Assembly (NCBI GenBank): GCA_017441525.1
Contig: JAFRXJ010000002.1
Location: 1 to 58,151 of the forward strand
Length of the DNA stretch: 58,151 bases
Direction of reading: 5' to 3'
DNA from: Acholeplasmatales bacterium
Lineage (GTDB): Bacteria; Bacillota_I; Bacilli_A; Acholeplasmatales; Anaeroplasmataceae
Below are positions 51,587 through 58,151 of the stretch, in pieces; position 1 is the first letter of the stretch; each line of letters opens with the position of its first letter. The notes beneath the pieces were generated by a model. The model saw only the letters and a program-made list of their open reading frames with translations, was not told the DNA's origin and searched no databases. Both the position numbers and the translations under genes were made by a program.

Positions 51587-51804
51587 TGAAAACAAAAGAT
51601 TTGAATAAAGACATTCGTAAAATGTCTGTTGAGCAAATTAATGCTAAAATTGCAGATTTAAAGGAAGAATTATTCAACCTTAAGTTCCAAGCTGCTCTAG
51701 GAAATATTGAGAAGCCTGCTCGTATGAATGAAATCAAAAGAACAATTGCTAGAATGAAGACTATTCTTACTGAAAAGGCTAATGCTAGCAAGGCTTCAGA
51801 ATAG
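51586..51804 (+). CDS. rpmC: 50S ribosomal protein L29
   Basis: A 72-residue two-helix protein near the tunnel exit. [20 protein letters not shown] and the [19 protein letters not shown] stretch are typical. Coupled to rplP by one shared base. Confidence 0.96.
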   Translation: MKTKDLNKDIRKMSVEQINAKIADLKEELFNLKFQAALGNIEKPARMNEIKRTIARMKTILTEKANASKASE

Positions 51805-51815
51805 GAGGAGACAAC

Positions 51816-52076
51816 ATGGAAAGAAATAGTCGTAAATTTTTCCAAGGAACTGTAGTTTCTGATAAAATGGATAAAACAATCGTAGTATCTGTTGATACTT
51901 TTGATGTACATAAAATCTATAAGAAGCGTGTAAAAAAATCAACAAAGTTTCATGTTCATGATGAGAACAATACTGCTAAGGTAGGAGATGTTGTTCAATT
52001 CATGGAGACTAGACCACTATCTAAAACTGTATGTTATACATTAGTTAAGGTAGTTAAGGCTAAAGAAACAATATAG
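51816..52076 (+). CDS. rpsQ: 30S ribosomal protein S17
   Basis: An 86-residue OB-fold protein that binds 16S rRNA early. [19 protein letters not shown] and [15 protein letters not shown] are family marks. AGGAGG precedes the ATG. Confidence 0.97.
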   Translation: MERNSRKFFQGTVVSDKMDKTIVVSVDTFDVHKIYKKRVKKSTKFHVHDENNTAKVGDVVQFMETRPLSKTVCYTLVKVVKAKETI

Positions 52077-52094
52077 GATCCAGGAGGTACAATC

Positions 52095-52463
52095 ATGGTT
52101 CAACAAGAAACAAGACTTGCAGTTGCTGATAACAGCGGTGCACGTGAATTATTAATTATTAAAGTATTAGGTGGAGCATTACACAGATATGCTTATGTAG
52201 GCGATATCGTTGTATGTTCTGTTAAAGAAGCATCACCAAATGGCCAAGTTAAGAAGGGTGATGTTGTTAAGGCCGTTATCGTAAGAACAAAGAATCCAAT
52301 CAGAAGAAATGATGGATCATATATCAAATTTGATGAGAATGCAGCAGTACTTATTCGTGAAGACAAGACTCCACGTGGTACTCGTATTTTCGGACCTGTT
52401 GCTAGAGAATTACGTGATAAGGATTTCATGAAAATCGTATCTTTAGCACCTGAAGTACTATAA
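52095..52463 (+). CDS. rplN: 50S ribosomal protein L14
   Basis: A 122-residue beta-barrel protein at the subunit interface and the RsfS docking site. [19 protein letters not shown] at the start and [17 protein letters not shown] near the end are diagnostic. Confidence 0.98.
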   Translation: MVQQETRLAVADNSGARELLIIKVLGGALHRYAYVGDIVVCSVKEASPNGQVKKGDVVKAVIVRTKNPIRRNDGSYIKFDENAAVLIREDKTPRGTRIFGPVARELRDKDFMKIVSLAPEVL

Positions 52464-52476
52464 GGAGGTGCCGTTT

Positions 52477-52818
52477 ATGAATATTAAAACTGGAGATACA
52501 GTAGTTATTATTGCTGGTAAAGATAAGTTTACAAAGGATAAAAAAGGCAACCTAGTACCTACTACAGGTAAGGTTTTAAAAGTTTATCCTAAGACTAACA
52601 AAGTATTAGTTGAAGGTGTTAATAAGGTTAAGAAGCATCAAAAGCCTACTCAACAAAACCAACAAGGTGGTATTATTGAGATGGAAGCTCCAATCGATGC
52701 ATCAAATGTAATGTTATTAGATCCTAAGACTAACAAACCTACTCGTGTTGGTATTAAGATTGATGAAAAAGGTAATAAAATCAGAGTTGCTAAAAAATCT
52801 GGTTATGAATTTAAGTAA
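52477..52818 (+). CDS. rplX: 50S ribosomal protein L24
   Basis: A 113-residue KOW-motif protein that starts assembly of the large subunit. [18 protein letters not shown] holds the KOW motif. The ATG at 52477 has AAGGAGG at the right distance; a GTG at 52468 lies within that site. It has a Lys-rich insertion (DKKGNL) after the motif. Confidence 0.95.
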   Translation: MNIKTGDTVVIIAGKDKFTKDKKGNLVPTTGKVLKVYPKTNKVLVEGVNKVKKHQKPTQQNQQGGIIEMEAPIDASNVMLLDPKTNKPTRVGIKIDEKGNKIRVAKKSGYEFK

Positions 52819-52834
52819 GAGGAGGTAGAATATC

Positions 52835-53374
52835 GTGAATCGTTTACAAGAAAAATATCAAAATTCTGTTAAGGCAGAGTTACAAAACAAATTCGCATAT
52901 AAATCTTCTATGCAAATTCCTGGATTAGAAAAAATAGTAATCAATATGGGTGTTGGTGAAGCTGTTGCTAATTCTAAAGTATTAGATGACGCAGTAGAAG
53001 AATTAACACAAATCGCTGGTCAAAAGCCAGTAGTTACTAAGGCAAAAAAGTCAATTGCAAACTTCAAACTTCGTGAAGGTATGCCTATCGGTTGTAAGGT
53101 AACATTAAGAGGAGAAAGAATGTATGAGTTCTTAGACAAACTTGTATCAATCGCTCTTCCACGTGTTCGTGACTTCCGTGGTGTTAATCCAAATGCATTT
53201 GATGGTCGTGGTAACTATACATTAGGTGTTAAGGAACAATTAATCTTCCCTGAAATCAATTTTGATCAAGTTAAGAAGATTCGTGGTATGGACATTGTAA
53301 TTGTTACTACAGCAAAGACAGATGAAGAAGGACGTGCTCTATTATCTTTAATGGGTATGCCTTTTAGAAAGTAA
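52835..53374 (+). CDS. rplE: 50S ribosomal protein L5
   Basis: A 179-residue protein that binds 5S rRNA and the P-site t[36 protein letters not shown] and [17 protein letters not shown] are present. The start is GTG with GAGGAGG upstream. Confidence 0.98.
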   Translation: MNRLQEKYQNSVKAELQNKFAYKSSMQIPGLEKIVINMGVGEAVANSKVLDDAVEELTQIAGQKPVVTKAKKSIANFKLREGMPIGCKVTLRGERMYEFLDKLVSIALPRVRDFRGVNPNAFDGRGNYTLGVKEQLIFPEINFDQVKKIRGMDIVIVTTAKTDEEGRALLSLMGMPFRK

Positions 53375-53390
53375 GGATGGATATTAAGTT

Positions 53391-53576
53391 ATGGCAAAAA
53401 CATCAATGGTTGTAAAAAATCATAGAAAAGCAAAATTTAGTGCACGTCAATACACTCGTTGTGAGAGATGTGGACGTCCACATGCTGTTATTAGCAAGTT
53501 CAAATTATGCCGTATTTGTTTCCGTGAATTAGCATACAAAGGACAAATTCCAGGCGTTAAAAAGGCTAGCTGGTAA
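53391..53576 (+). CDS. rpsN: 30S ribosomal protein S14, zinc-binding type
   Basis: A 61-residue S14 of the C+ class. Two Cys pairs, CERC and CRIC, bind zinc, unlike the longer zinc-free paralogue. [14 protein letters not shown] at the start and GVKKASW at the end match the family. No stretch of unusual composition. Confidence 0.97.
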   Translation: MAKTSMVVKNHRKAKFSARQYTRCERCGRPHAVISKFKLCRICFRELAYKGQIPGVKKASW

Positions 53577-53609
53577 TATATTCCAAGGAAGAATAGGAGG
53601 AATAAACAA

Positions 53610-54002
53610 ATGATGACAGATCCAATTGCTGATATGTTAACTCGCATCAAGAATGCAAACGCAATGCGTAAAGAAACTGTTGAAGTTGGTACTTCAAAGG
53701 TTAAGAGCGCAATCTTAGCTGTTCTTAAAGAAGAAGGATACATCGCTGACTTCAAGTCTACAAATGATGTAAAGAGTGTAACAACTATCACATTAAAATA
53801 TACTGAGAATAATCAAAGAGTAATTAAGGATTTAAAGAGAATTTCTAAACCAAGCTTACATGTTTATAGTACAGCTGAAGAATTACCAAAGGTATTAGGT
53901 GGTTTAGGAGTTGCAATTATTTCAACTTCTCAGGGAATTATGTCTGATAAGAAGGCTCGTAAGTTAAACATCGGAGGCGAAGTATTAGCTTACGTATGGT
54001 AG
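53610..54002 (+). CDS. rpsH: 30S ribosomal protein S8
   Basis: A 130-residue central-domain protein and the spc-operon regulator in E. coli. [17 protein letters not shown] at the start and [18 protein letters not shown] near the end are diagnostic. Two adjacent ATGs are possible starts; AGGAGG fits either. Confidence 0.97.
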   Translation: MMTDPIADMLTRIKNANAMRKETVEVGTSKVKSAILAVLKEEGYIADFKSTNDVKSVTTITLKYTENNQRVIKDLKRISKPSLHVYSTAEELPKVLGGLGVAIISTSQGIMSDKKARKLNIGGEVLAYVW

Positions 54003-54065
54003 TATTATCTACTAAATTATAAAAAATATATAAAGAAGAACTTAAAAATCAAGGAGGTATTACAT

Positions 54066-54608
54066 ATGTCTCGTATTGGTAATAAGGCAATTAGCATCCC
54101 TGCAGGCGTTACTGTAACAGTTGCTGAAGGTAACGTTGTAACAGTAAAGGGCCCTAAGGGAGAATTAACTGCTCAATTCAATAGCGAACTAGAAATTAAA
54201 GTTGAAGCTACACAAGCTGAAGTTAAGCGTCCAAACGATACAAAGCAATGCAAGATGATGCATGGTACAACTCGTGCATTATTACATAACATGGTTGTTG
54301 GTGTATCTGATGGATTTACAAAAACAATTGAAATCAATGGTGTTGGTTACCGTGCTCAAATGCAAGGTAGCAAACTAGTATTATCTGCAGGTTATTCTCA
54401 TCCTGTAGAGATGGCAGTACCAGCTGGTTTAAAGGTAGAATTACCTAAGAACACAGTAATCGTTATTAGTGGTGCTGACAAGCAAGCAGTAGGACAATTT
54501 GCGGCTGAAATCCGTGAAGTACGTAAGCCAGAACCTTATAAGGGTAAAGGATTTAAGTATAGTACTGAACATATTCGTCGTAAGGAAGGAAAAACTGCTA
54601 AGAAGTAG
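54066..54608 (+). CDS. rplF: 50S ribosomal protein L6
   Basis: A 180-residue protein at the factor-binding site. [15 protein letters not shown] at the start and the [20 protein letters not shown] signature near the end are present. AAGGAGG precedes the ATG. A 63-base spacer separates it from rpsH. Confidence 0.98.
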   Translation: MSRIGNKAISIPAGVTVTVAEGNVVTVKGPKGELTAQFNSELEIKVEATQAEVKRPNDTKQCKMMHGTTRALLHNMVVGVSDGFTKTIEINGVGYRAQMQGSKLVLSAGYSHPVEMAVPAGLKVELPKNTVIVISGADKQAVGQFAAEIREVRKPEPYKGKGFKYSTEHIRRKEGKTAKK

Positions 54609-54627
54609 TTAGAAAGGAGTACTAAAT

Positions 54628-54990
54628 ATGATAAATAAGGTATCAAAGAATGCATCTCGTGAAAAGAGACATTTAAGAATTAGACAAACTCTTAAGGGTA
54701 CAGCTGAAAAGCCAAGATTAAGTGTTTTCCGTTCAAATTCTCAAATCTATGCTCAAATTATTGACGATGTAACTGGAAAAACTTTATGTAGTGCTTCTTC
54801 ACTAGATAAAGAATTAAAATTAGCAAATGGTTCTAATGTTGCTGCTGCAACTGAAGTTGGTACTTTAGTAGCAAAGAGAGCATTAGCACTTAAGATTGAA
54901 ACAGTAGTATTCGACCGTGGTGGTTATTTATTCCATGGTAGAGTAAAAGCTTTAGCTGATGCAGCAAGAGCAGCTGGATTAAAGTTCTAA
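54628..54990 (+). CDS. rplR: 50S ribosomal protein L18
   Basis: A 120-residue 5S rRNA-binding protein. [18 protein letters not shown] and the C-terminal [19 protein letters not shown] segment are typical. GAAAGGAG precedes the ATG. Confidence 0.97.
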   Translation: MINKVSKNASREKRHLRIRQTLKGTAEKPRLSVFRSNSQIYAQIIDDVTGKTLCSASSLDKELKLANGSNVAAATEVGTLVAKRALALKIETVVFDRGGYLFHGRVKALADAARAAGLKF

Positions 54991-55005
54991 GGAGGTCAAA
55001 TCTTT

Positions 55006-55515
55006 ATGAGTCAAGAAATTATTAAAGAAGTTGAACAACCAGAGTTCGAAGAGCGTGTTGTTACAATCAACCGTGTAACTAAGGTTGTTAAAGGTGGTAG
55101 ACGTTTCCGTTTTGCTGCACTTGTAGTAATTGGTGATAAGAAGGGTAACGTTGGATTCGGTACAGGTAAGGCTAATGAAGTACCTGATGCAATCCAAAAG
55201 GCTATCGAAAGCGCAAAGAAGAATATTATAAATGTTGCAATTGTAAATTCTACTATTCCTCATGAAGTTACAGGCGTTTATGGCGCAGGTAGAGTAGTAT
55301 TAAGACCAGCTTCAGCAGGTACCGGAGTTGTTGCCGGTGGTCCAGTTCGTGCTGTTGTAGAATTAGCTGGTATTTCTGATATTTTATCAAAATCATTGGG
55401 TTCTGCTACACCTATTAATGTAATCAGAGCTACAATAGAAGGGTTAAAGAGCTTAGAGACTGTTGAACAAGTTGCTGCTAGACGTGGCAAGACAGTTGAA
55501 GAGATCTTAGGTTAA
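55006..55515 (+). CDS. rpsE: 30S ribosomal protein S5
   Basis: A 169-residue fidelity protein. The double-stranded RNA-binding-like domain has [20 protein letters not shown]. The C-terminal domain has [17 protein letters not shown]. Length is normal and AAGGAGG precedes the ATG. Confidence 0.98.
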   Translation: MSQEIIKEVEQPEFEERVVTINRVTKVVKGGRRFRFAALVVIGDKKGNVGFGTGKANEVPDAIQKAIESAKKNIINVAIVNSTIPHEVTGVYGAGRVVLRPASAGTGVVAGGPVRAVVELAGISDILSKSLGSATPINVIRATIEGLKSLETVEQVAARRGKTVEEILG

Positions 55516-55519
55516 TATC

Positions 55520-55693
55520 ATGTATAAGATTACTTTAATTAAGAGCTTATCTGGACGTAAGCCAAATCAAGTTGCAACAGCAAAGGCTTTAGGTCTTACA
55601 AAGATCGGTCAAACTGTTACAAAACCAAACAATGAAGCAATAAAAGGTATGATTGTTACCATAGCACATATGGTAAAGGTTGTAGAAGAATAA
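55520..55693 (+). CDS. rpmD: 50S ribosomal protein L30
   Basis: A 57-residue ferredoxin-like protein, easily missed because of its size. It begins [20 protein letters not shown], includes [19 protein letters not shown] and ends MVKVVEE, all family-typical. It starts four bases after the rpsE stop with only a weak AGG site, so it is probably coupled. Confidence 0.96.
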   Translation: MYKITLIKSLSGRKPNQVATAKALGLTKIGQTVTKPNNEAIKGMIVTIAHMVKVVEE

Positions 55694-55715
55694 TAATAAA
55701 GGAGGTACCTATAAT

Positions 55716-56156
55716 ATGTTAGATCAATTAAAACCAGTTGCAGGTGCTAGACATTCAAAGAAGCGTTTAGGCCGTGGTATTGGTAGTGGTTTAGGAAAAA
55801 CTGCTGGTAAGGGTACTAAGGGTCAAAATTCTCGTTCAGGAGGAGGAGTTCGTCCTGGATTTGAAGGTGGACAATTACCTTTATTCCAACGTTTACCTAA
55901 GAGAGGATTCAACAGTCATTTTAATACTGAATACTCAATCGTAAATATTGAACAATTAAATGTATTTGATAATAATGCAGTTGTTGACGCAGATGCATTA
56001 ATTGCAAAAGGCTTCTTCAAGGAAGCTGGTGTATCAGGAGTTAAGGTATTAGGCAAAGGCAAATTAGAAAAGAAATTAACTGTAAAAGCAAATAAATTCT
56101 CTGAATCTGCTAAGAAGGCAATTGAAGCTGCAGGCGGATCTGTTGAGGTGATTTAA
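55716..56156 (+). CDS. rplO: 50S ribosomal protein L15
   Basis: A 146-residue late-assembly protein. The Gly/Lys-rich N-terminus ([20 protein letters not shown]) and [17 protein letters not shown] are diagnostic. AAGGAGG precedes the ATG. The GAGGTG near its end serves secY. Confidence 0.98.
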   Translation: MLDQLKPVAGARHSKKRLGRGIGSGLGKTAGKGTKGQNSRSGGGVRPGFEGGQLPLFQRLPKRGFNSHFNTEYSIVNIEQLNVFDNNAVVDADALIAKGFFKEAGVSGVKVLGKGKLEKKLTVKANKFSESAKKAIEAAGGSVEVI

Positions 56157-56157
56157 T

Positions 56158-57471
56158 TTGTTTAATAAGGCAAAACAAATTTTAAGCAATCGTGAGATTG
56201 TCTTAAAAATTATAATTACTTTTGCATTATTATTAGTATTTAAAGCAGGAACTTATATCCCAATCCCTCTAATTGATACAAACTCAGTTAGAAACATGAT
56301 TTCAGATAATAGTTTCTTAACAGTTTTAAATGCATTCTCCGGTGGAGGTTTATCTAATTTCTCTATTCTTGCTTTAGGTATTTCACCATACATTACAGCG
56401 TCAATCGTTATTCAAATGCTACAAATGGTAATTCCTAAGTTCCGTGAATGGGGCGAAGAAGGAGAAAACGGAAAACAAAAGCTTAACCGTTTTACAAGAT
56501 ACACAACAGTTGTAATTTCGTTAATACAAGGTTTATTAATTATTTTCAGCTTAGGTTCTAAGCCAGATAATATTTTAACAAGCTCAGTATTACAATATAA
56601 TAATATTTATTGGTTAATCTATATCTACATGGCTATAGTAATTACTGCAGGTTCTGCATTTACAATGTGGTTAGCTGACTTAATTACTCGTCATGGTATT
56701 GGTAATGGTTCATCAATGATTATCAGTGCAGGTATTATTTCATCTATACCTTCAATGTTCGTAACATTATCTAATAAATATTTAGGAGCTCAATTCTCTG
56801 GATTGAATTTATTCTTCTTTATATTAATAGTAGTATTATATGTTGCTATGATTTTAGGTGTTGTTTATTTCGAAGGTGCAGTTCGTAAGGTTCCTGTACA
56901 ATATGCAAACCGTCAAGCTGGACAACAAGGATCAGATATTCCTATTAAGCTTAACAGTGCGAATGTTATTCCAGTAATTTTCGCATCAACAATTCTATCT
57001 ATTCCTCTTACAATAATTGGTGTATTAGGATTAAGTACAGAAACTTCAAATGTTGCTTATTGGTTAAATCAAGTATTCTCTAACCAAGAGCCAATCGGTA
57101 TTGCATTATATGTAATTTTAATTGTATTCTTTAGTTTCTTCTATTCATTTATGCAAGTAGATCCTGAAAAGATTGCTGATAACCTTGAAAAACAAGGAGC
57201 ATTCATTCCAGGCTATAGACCAGGTGAAGAAACTAAACAACAACTTTCAAAGATGTTATTCAGAATCACTTTAATCGGTGCTACATATTTAACAATTTTA
57301 GCACTAGTTCCAATTATTGTTGCTAAATCATTTGGATTTACAGCTCAAGAATCATCAAAAATTACAATTGGTGGTACATCACTTATTATCATTGTTGGTG
57401 TTGCTATTGAGACATTCAGACAAATTGAAACAGCATCAGAGACAAAGAACTATAGAGGATTCTTAGACTAA
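56158..57471 (+). CDS. secY: Protein translocase subunit SecY
   Basis: The 437-residue channel protein of the Sec translocon with ten transmembrane helices. [18 protein letters not shown], a plug-type YIPIPLID stretch, [15 protein letters not shown] and [21 protein letters not shown] are present. It starts at TTG one base after the rplO stop, with GAGGTG inside rplO as binding site, so translation is coupled. Confidence 0.98.
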   Translation: MFNKAKQILSNREIVLKIIITFALLLVFKAGTYIPIPLIDTNSVRNMISDNSFLTVLNAFSGGGLSNFSILALGISPYITASIVIQMLQMVIPKFREWGEEGENGKQKLNRFTRYTTVVISLIQGLLIIFSLGSKPDNILTSSVLQYNNIYWLIYIYMAIVITAGSAFTMWLADLITRHGIGNGSSMIISAGIISSIPSMFVTLSNKYLGAQFSGLNLFFFILIVVLYVAMILGVVYFEGAVRKVPVQYANRQAGQQGSDIPIKLNSANVIPVIFASTILSIPLTIIGVLGLSTETSNVAYWLNQVFSNQEPIGIALYVILIVFFSFFYSFMQVDPEKIADNLEKQGAFIPGYRPGEETKQQLSKMLFRITLIGATYLTILALVPIIVAKSFGFTAQESSKITIGGTSLIIIVGVAIETFRQIETASETKNYRGFLD

Positions 57472-57488
57472 TTAGGAGGAAATTCATA

Positions 57489-58133
57489 ATGAAACTATTA
57501 ATTATGGGTAGACCCGGAGCTGGAAAAGGAACTCAAGCAGTAAATATTAGAGAATATTATAATATTCCTCATATTTCAACTGGAGATATGTTCCGTGCAG
57601 CTATTAAAAATCAAACAAAACTTGGTATGGAAGCAAAAGGTTATATGGACAAAGGAGCTTTAGTACCAGATGAAGTAACAATCGGTATCGTAAAAGAAAG
57701 ATTGTTAGAAGATGATTGCAAGAAAGGATTCCTATTAGATGGTTTCCCAAGAACAATCGCACAAGCAGAAGCTTTAGATGCATTCTTAAAGGAAAACGGA
57801 ATTAAGCTTGATGCTGTATTAGATGTTAATGTACCAGCTGAAATCTTAGTAAGACGTATGGTTGGTCGTCGTGTATGTAAGACTTGTGGTGCAACATTCC
57901 ATGTTGAATTCAACCCTTCAAAGGTTGAAGGCGTATGCGATAACTGTGGTTCACCACTTATTCAAAGAGCTGATGACACAGAAGCTACAGCAAAGAATCG
58001 TTTATCAGTTTACGATAATCAAACTGCTCCGTTATTAGATTTCTATAAGAAGCAAAATATTTTAAAAACTGTAAATGGTGATCAACCATTAGATAAAGTT
58101 TTTGATGATATTAAATCAGTATTAGGTGCATAG
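57489..58133 (+). CDS. adk: Adenylate kinase, zinc-binding LID type
   Basis: A 214-residue enzyme balancing ATP, ADP and AMP. The P-loop is GRPGAGKGT at residues 7-15 (Arg where Leu or Pro is common). [13 protein letters not shown] binds AMP. The long LID has two Cys pairs, CKTC and CDNC, for zinc, as in Gram-positive bacteria. AGGAGG precedes the ATG. The usual next genes (map, infA) would lie beyond the window. Confidence 0.98.
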   Translation: MKLLIMGRPGAGKGTQAVNIREYYNIPHISTGDMFRAAIKNQTKLGMEAKGYMDKGALVPDEVTIGIVKERLLEDDCKKGFLLDGFPRTIAQAEALDAFLKENGIKLDAVLDVNVPAEILVRRMVGRRVCKTCGATFHVEFNPSKVEGVCDNCGSPLIQRADDTEATAKNRLSVYDNQTAPLLDFYKKQNILKTVNGDQPLDKVFDDIKSVLGA

Positions 58134-58151
58134 TCGAAATTATGATTATAA

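Noticed and set aside
54979..55263. Minus-strand frame over rpsE, one of many in the ribosomal operon
   Set aside because: Antisense to a conserved ribosomal gene; composition is a by-product of the sense codons.
1..58151. tRNA, rRNA, prophage or intact insertion sequence
   Set aside because: Read by eye in all intergenic regions; no acceptor-stem/T-loop pattern, no rRNA sequence and no complete transposase gene was seen. A tRNAscan or Rfam run could still find something small.

Overview
The window is a 58 kb piece of an AT-rich, low-GC Gram-positive (Bacillota-type) chromosome. The evidence is the gene complement and order (ftsH next to a yabO/rqcP-type S4 gene, a contiguous S10-spc ribosomal protein run ending in secY-adk, zinc-type S14, a T-box on serS, CIRCE operators), strong AGGAGG ribosome binding sites and Leu codons dominated by TTA. 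UGA acts as a stop and UGG as Trp, so this is not a mycoplasma code. An uncultured gut Bacilli lineage (RF39-, Erysipelotrichia- or Acholeplasma-like) fits, but that placement is inference. Nearly every gene is on the + strand; the only convincing minus-strand gene is an S66 peptidase at 7952-8944.

Layout. 1-6379: end of ftsH, rqcP-like, a secreted Ig-like surface protein, mnmE and an unknown polytopic membrane protein. 6380-8960: an accessory AAA+/DUF4143 ATPase behind 33-bp tandem repeats, then a convergent LD-carboxypeptidase-like gene. 9000-12112: a polyamine operon with an XRE-cupin regulator, carboxy(nor)spermidine dehydrogenase and carboxy(nor)spermidine decarboxylase. 12145-17280: unknown membrane and lipoprotein genes, then an LRAT-like / ROK kinase / zinc-ribbon operon. 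17329-20890: an Lrp-type regulator, M24 and M29 peptidases and a DUF5662 gene. 20938-24852: a small membrane protein, an ABC exporter pair, T-box-controlled serS and a zinc-ribbon protein. 24853-25212 is the only gene-free stretch above 300 bases; it holds a terminator and nested inverted repeats that may be a structured RNA.

25213-35819: a DUF3320-like protein, a GH105-type lipoprotein, rlmI-like methyltransferase, a PHP phosphatase behind a five-copy operator array, flavodoxin, a carbohydrate-binding lipoprotein, a macrodomain protein, an HD-GYP membrane protein, a divergent PTS Enzyme I homologue and an unknown membrane-anchored protein. 35904-42474: purA, a DUF523 protein, a monoacylglycerol-lipase-like hydrolase overlapping glpK, two Hsp20 genes under tandem CIRCE sites and an aminotransferase. 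42525-46707: mfd and a histone-H1-like Ala/Lys/Pro protein with a DUF2188 tail. 46787-58133: the S10-spc operon with a structured leader, from rpsJ to adk.

Most of the window is housekeeping. I found no CRISPR array, intact transposon, prophage, rRNA or tRNA, and no clear new defence or biosynthetic system. The most informative unexplained signals are regulatory or non-coding: the operator array at 28285-28383, the 33-bp repeats at 6426-6515, the inverted-repeat region at 24893-25080 and the tandem CIRCE sites. Among proteins, the best leads are the transposase-like zinc-ribbon protein (16576), the divergent Enzyme I, the H1-like/DUF2188 fusion and the macrodomain with Cys in place of the usual catalytic Asp.
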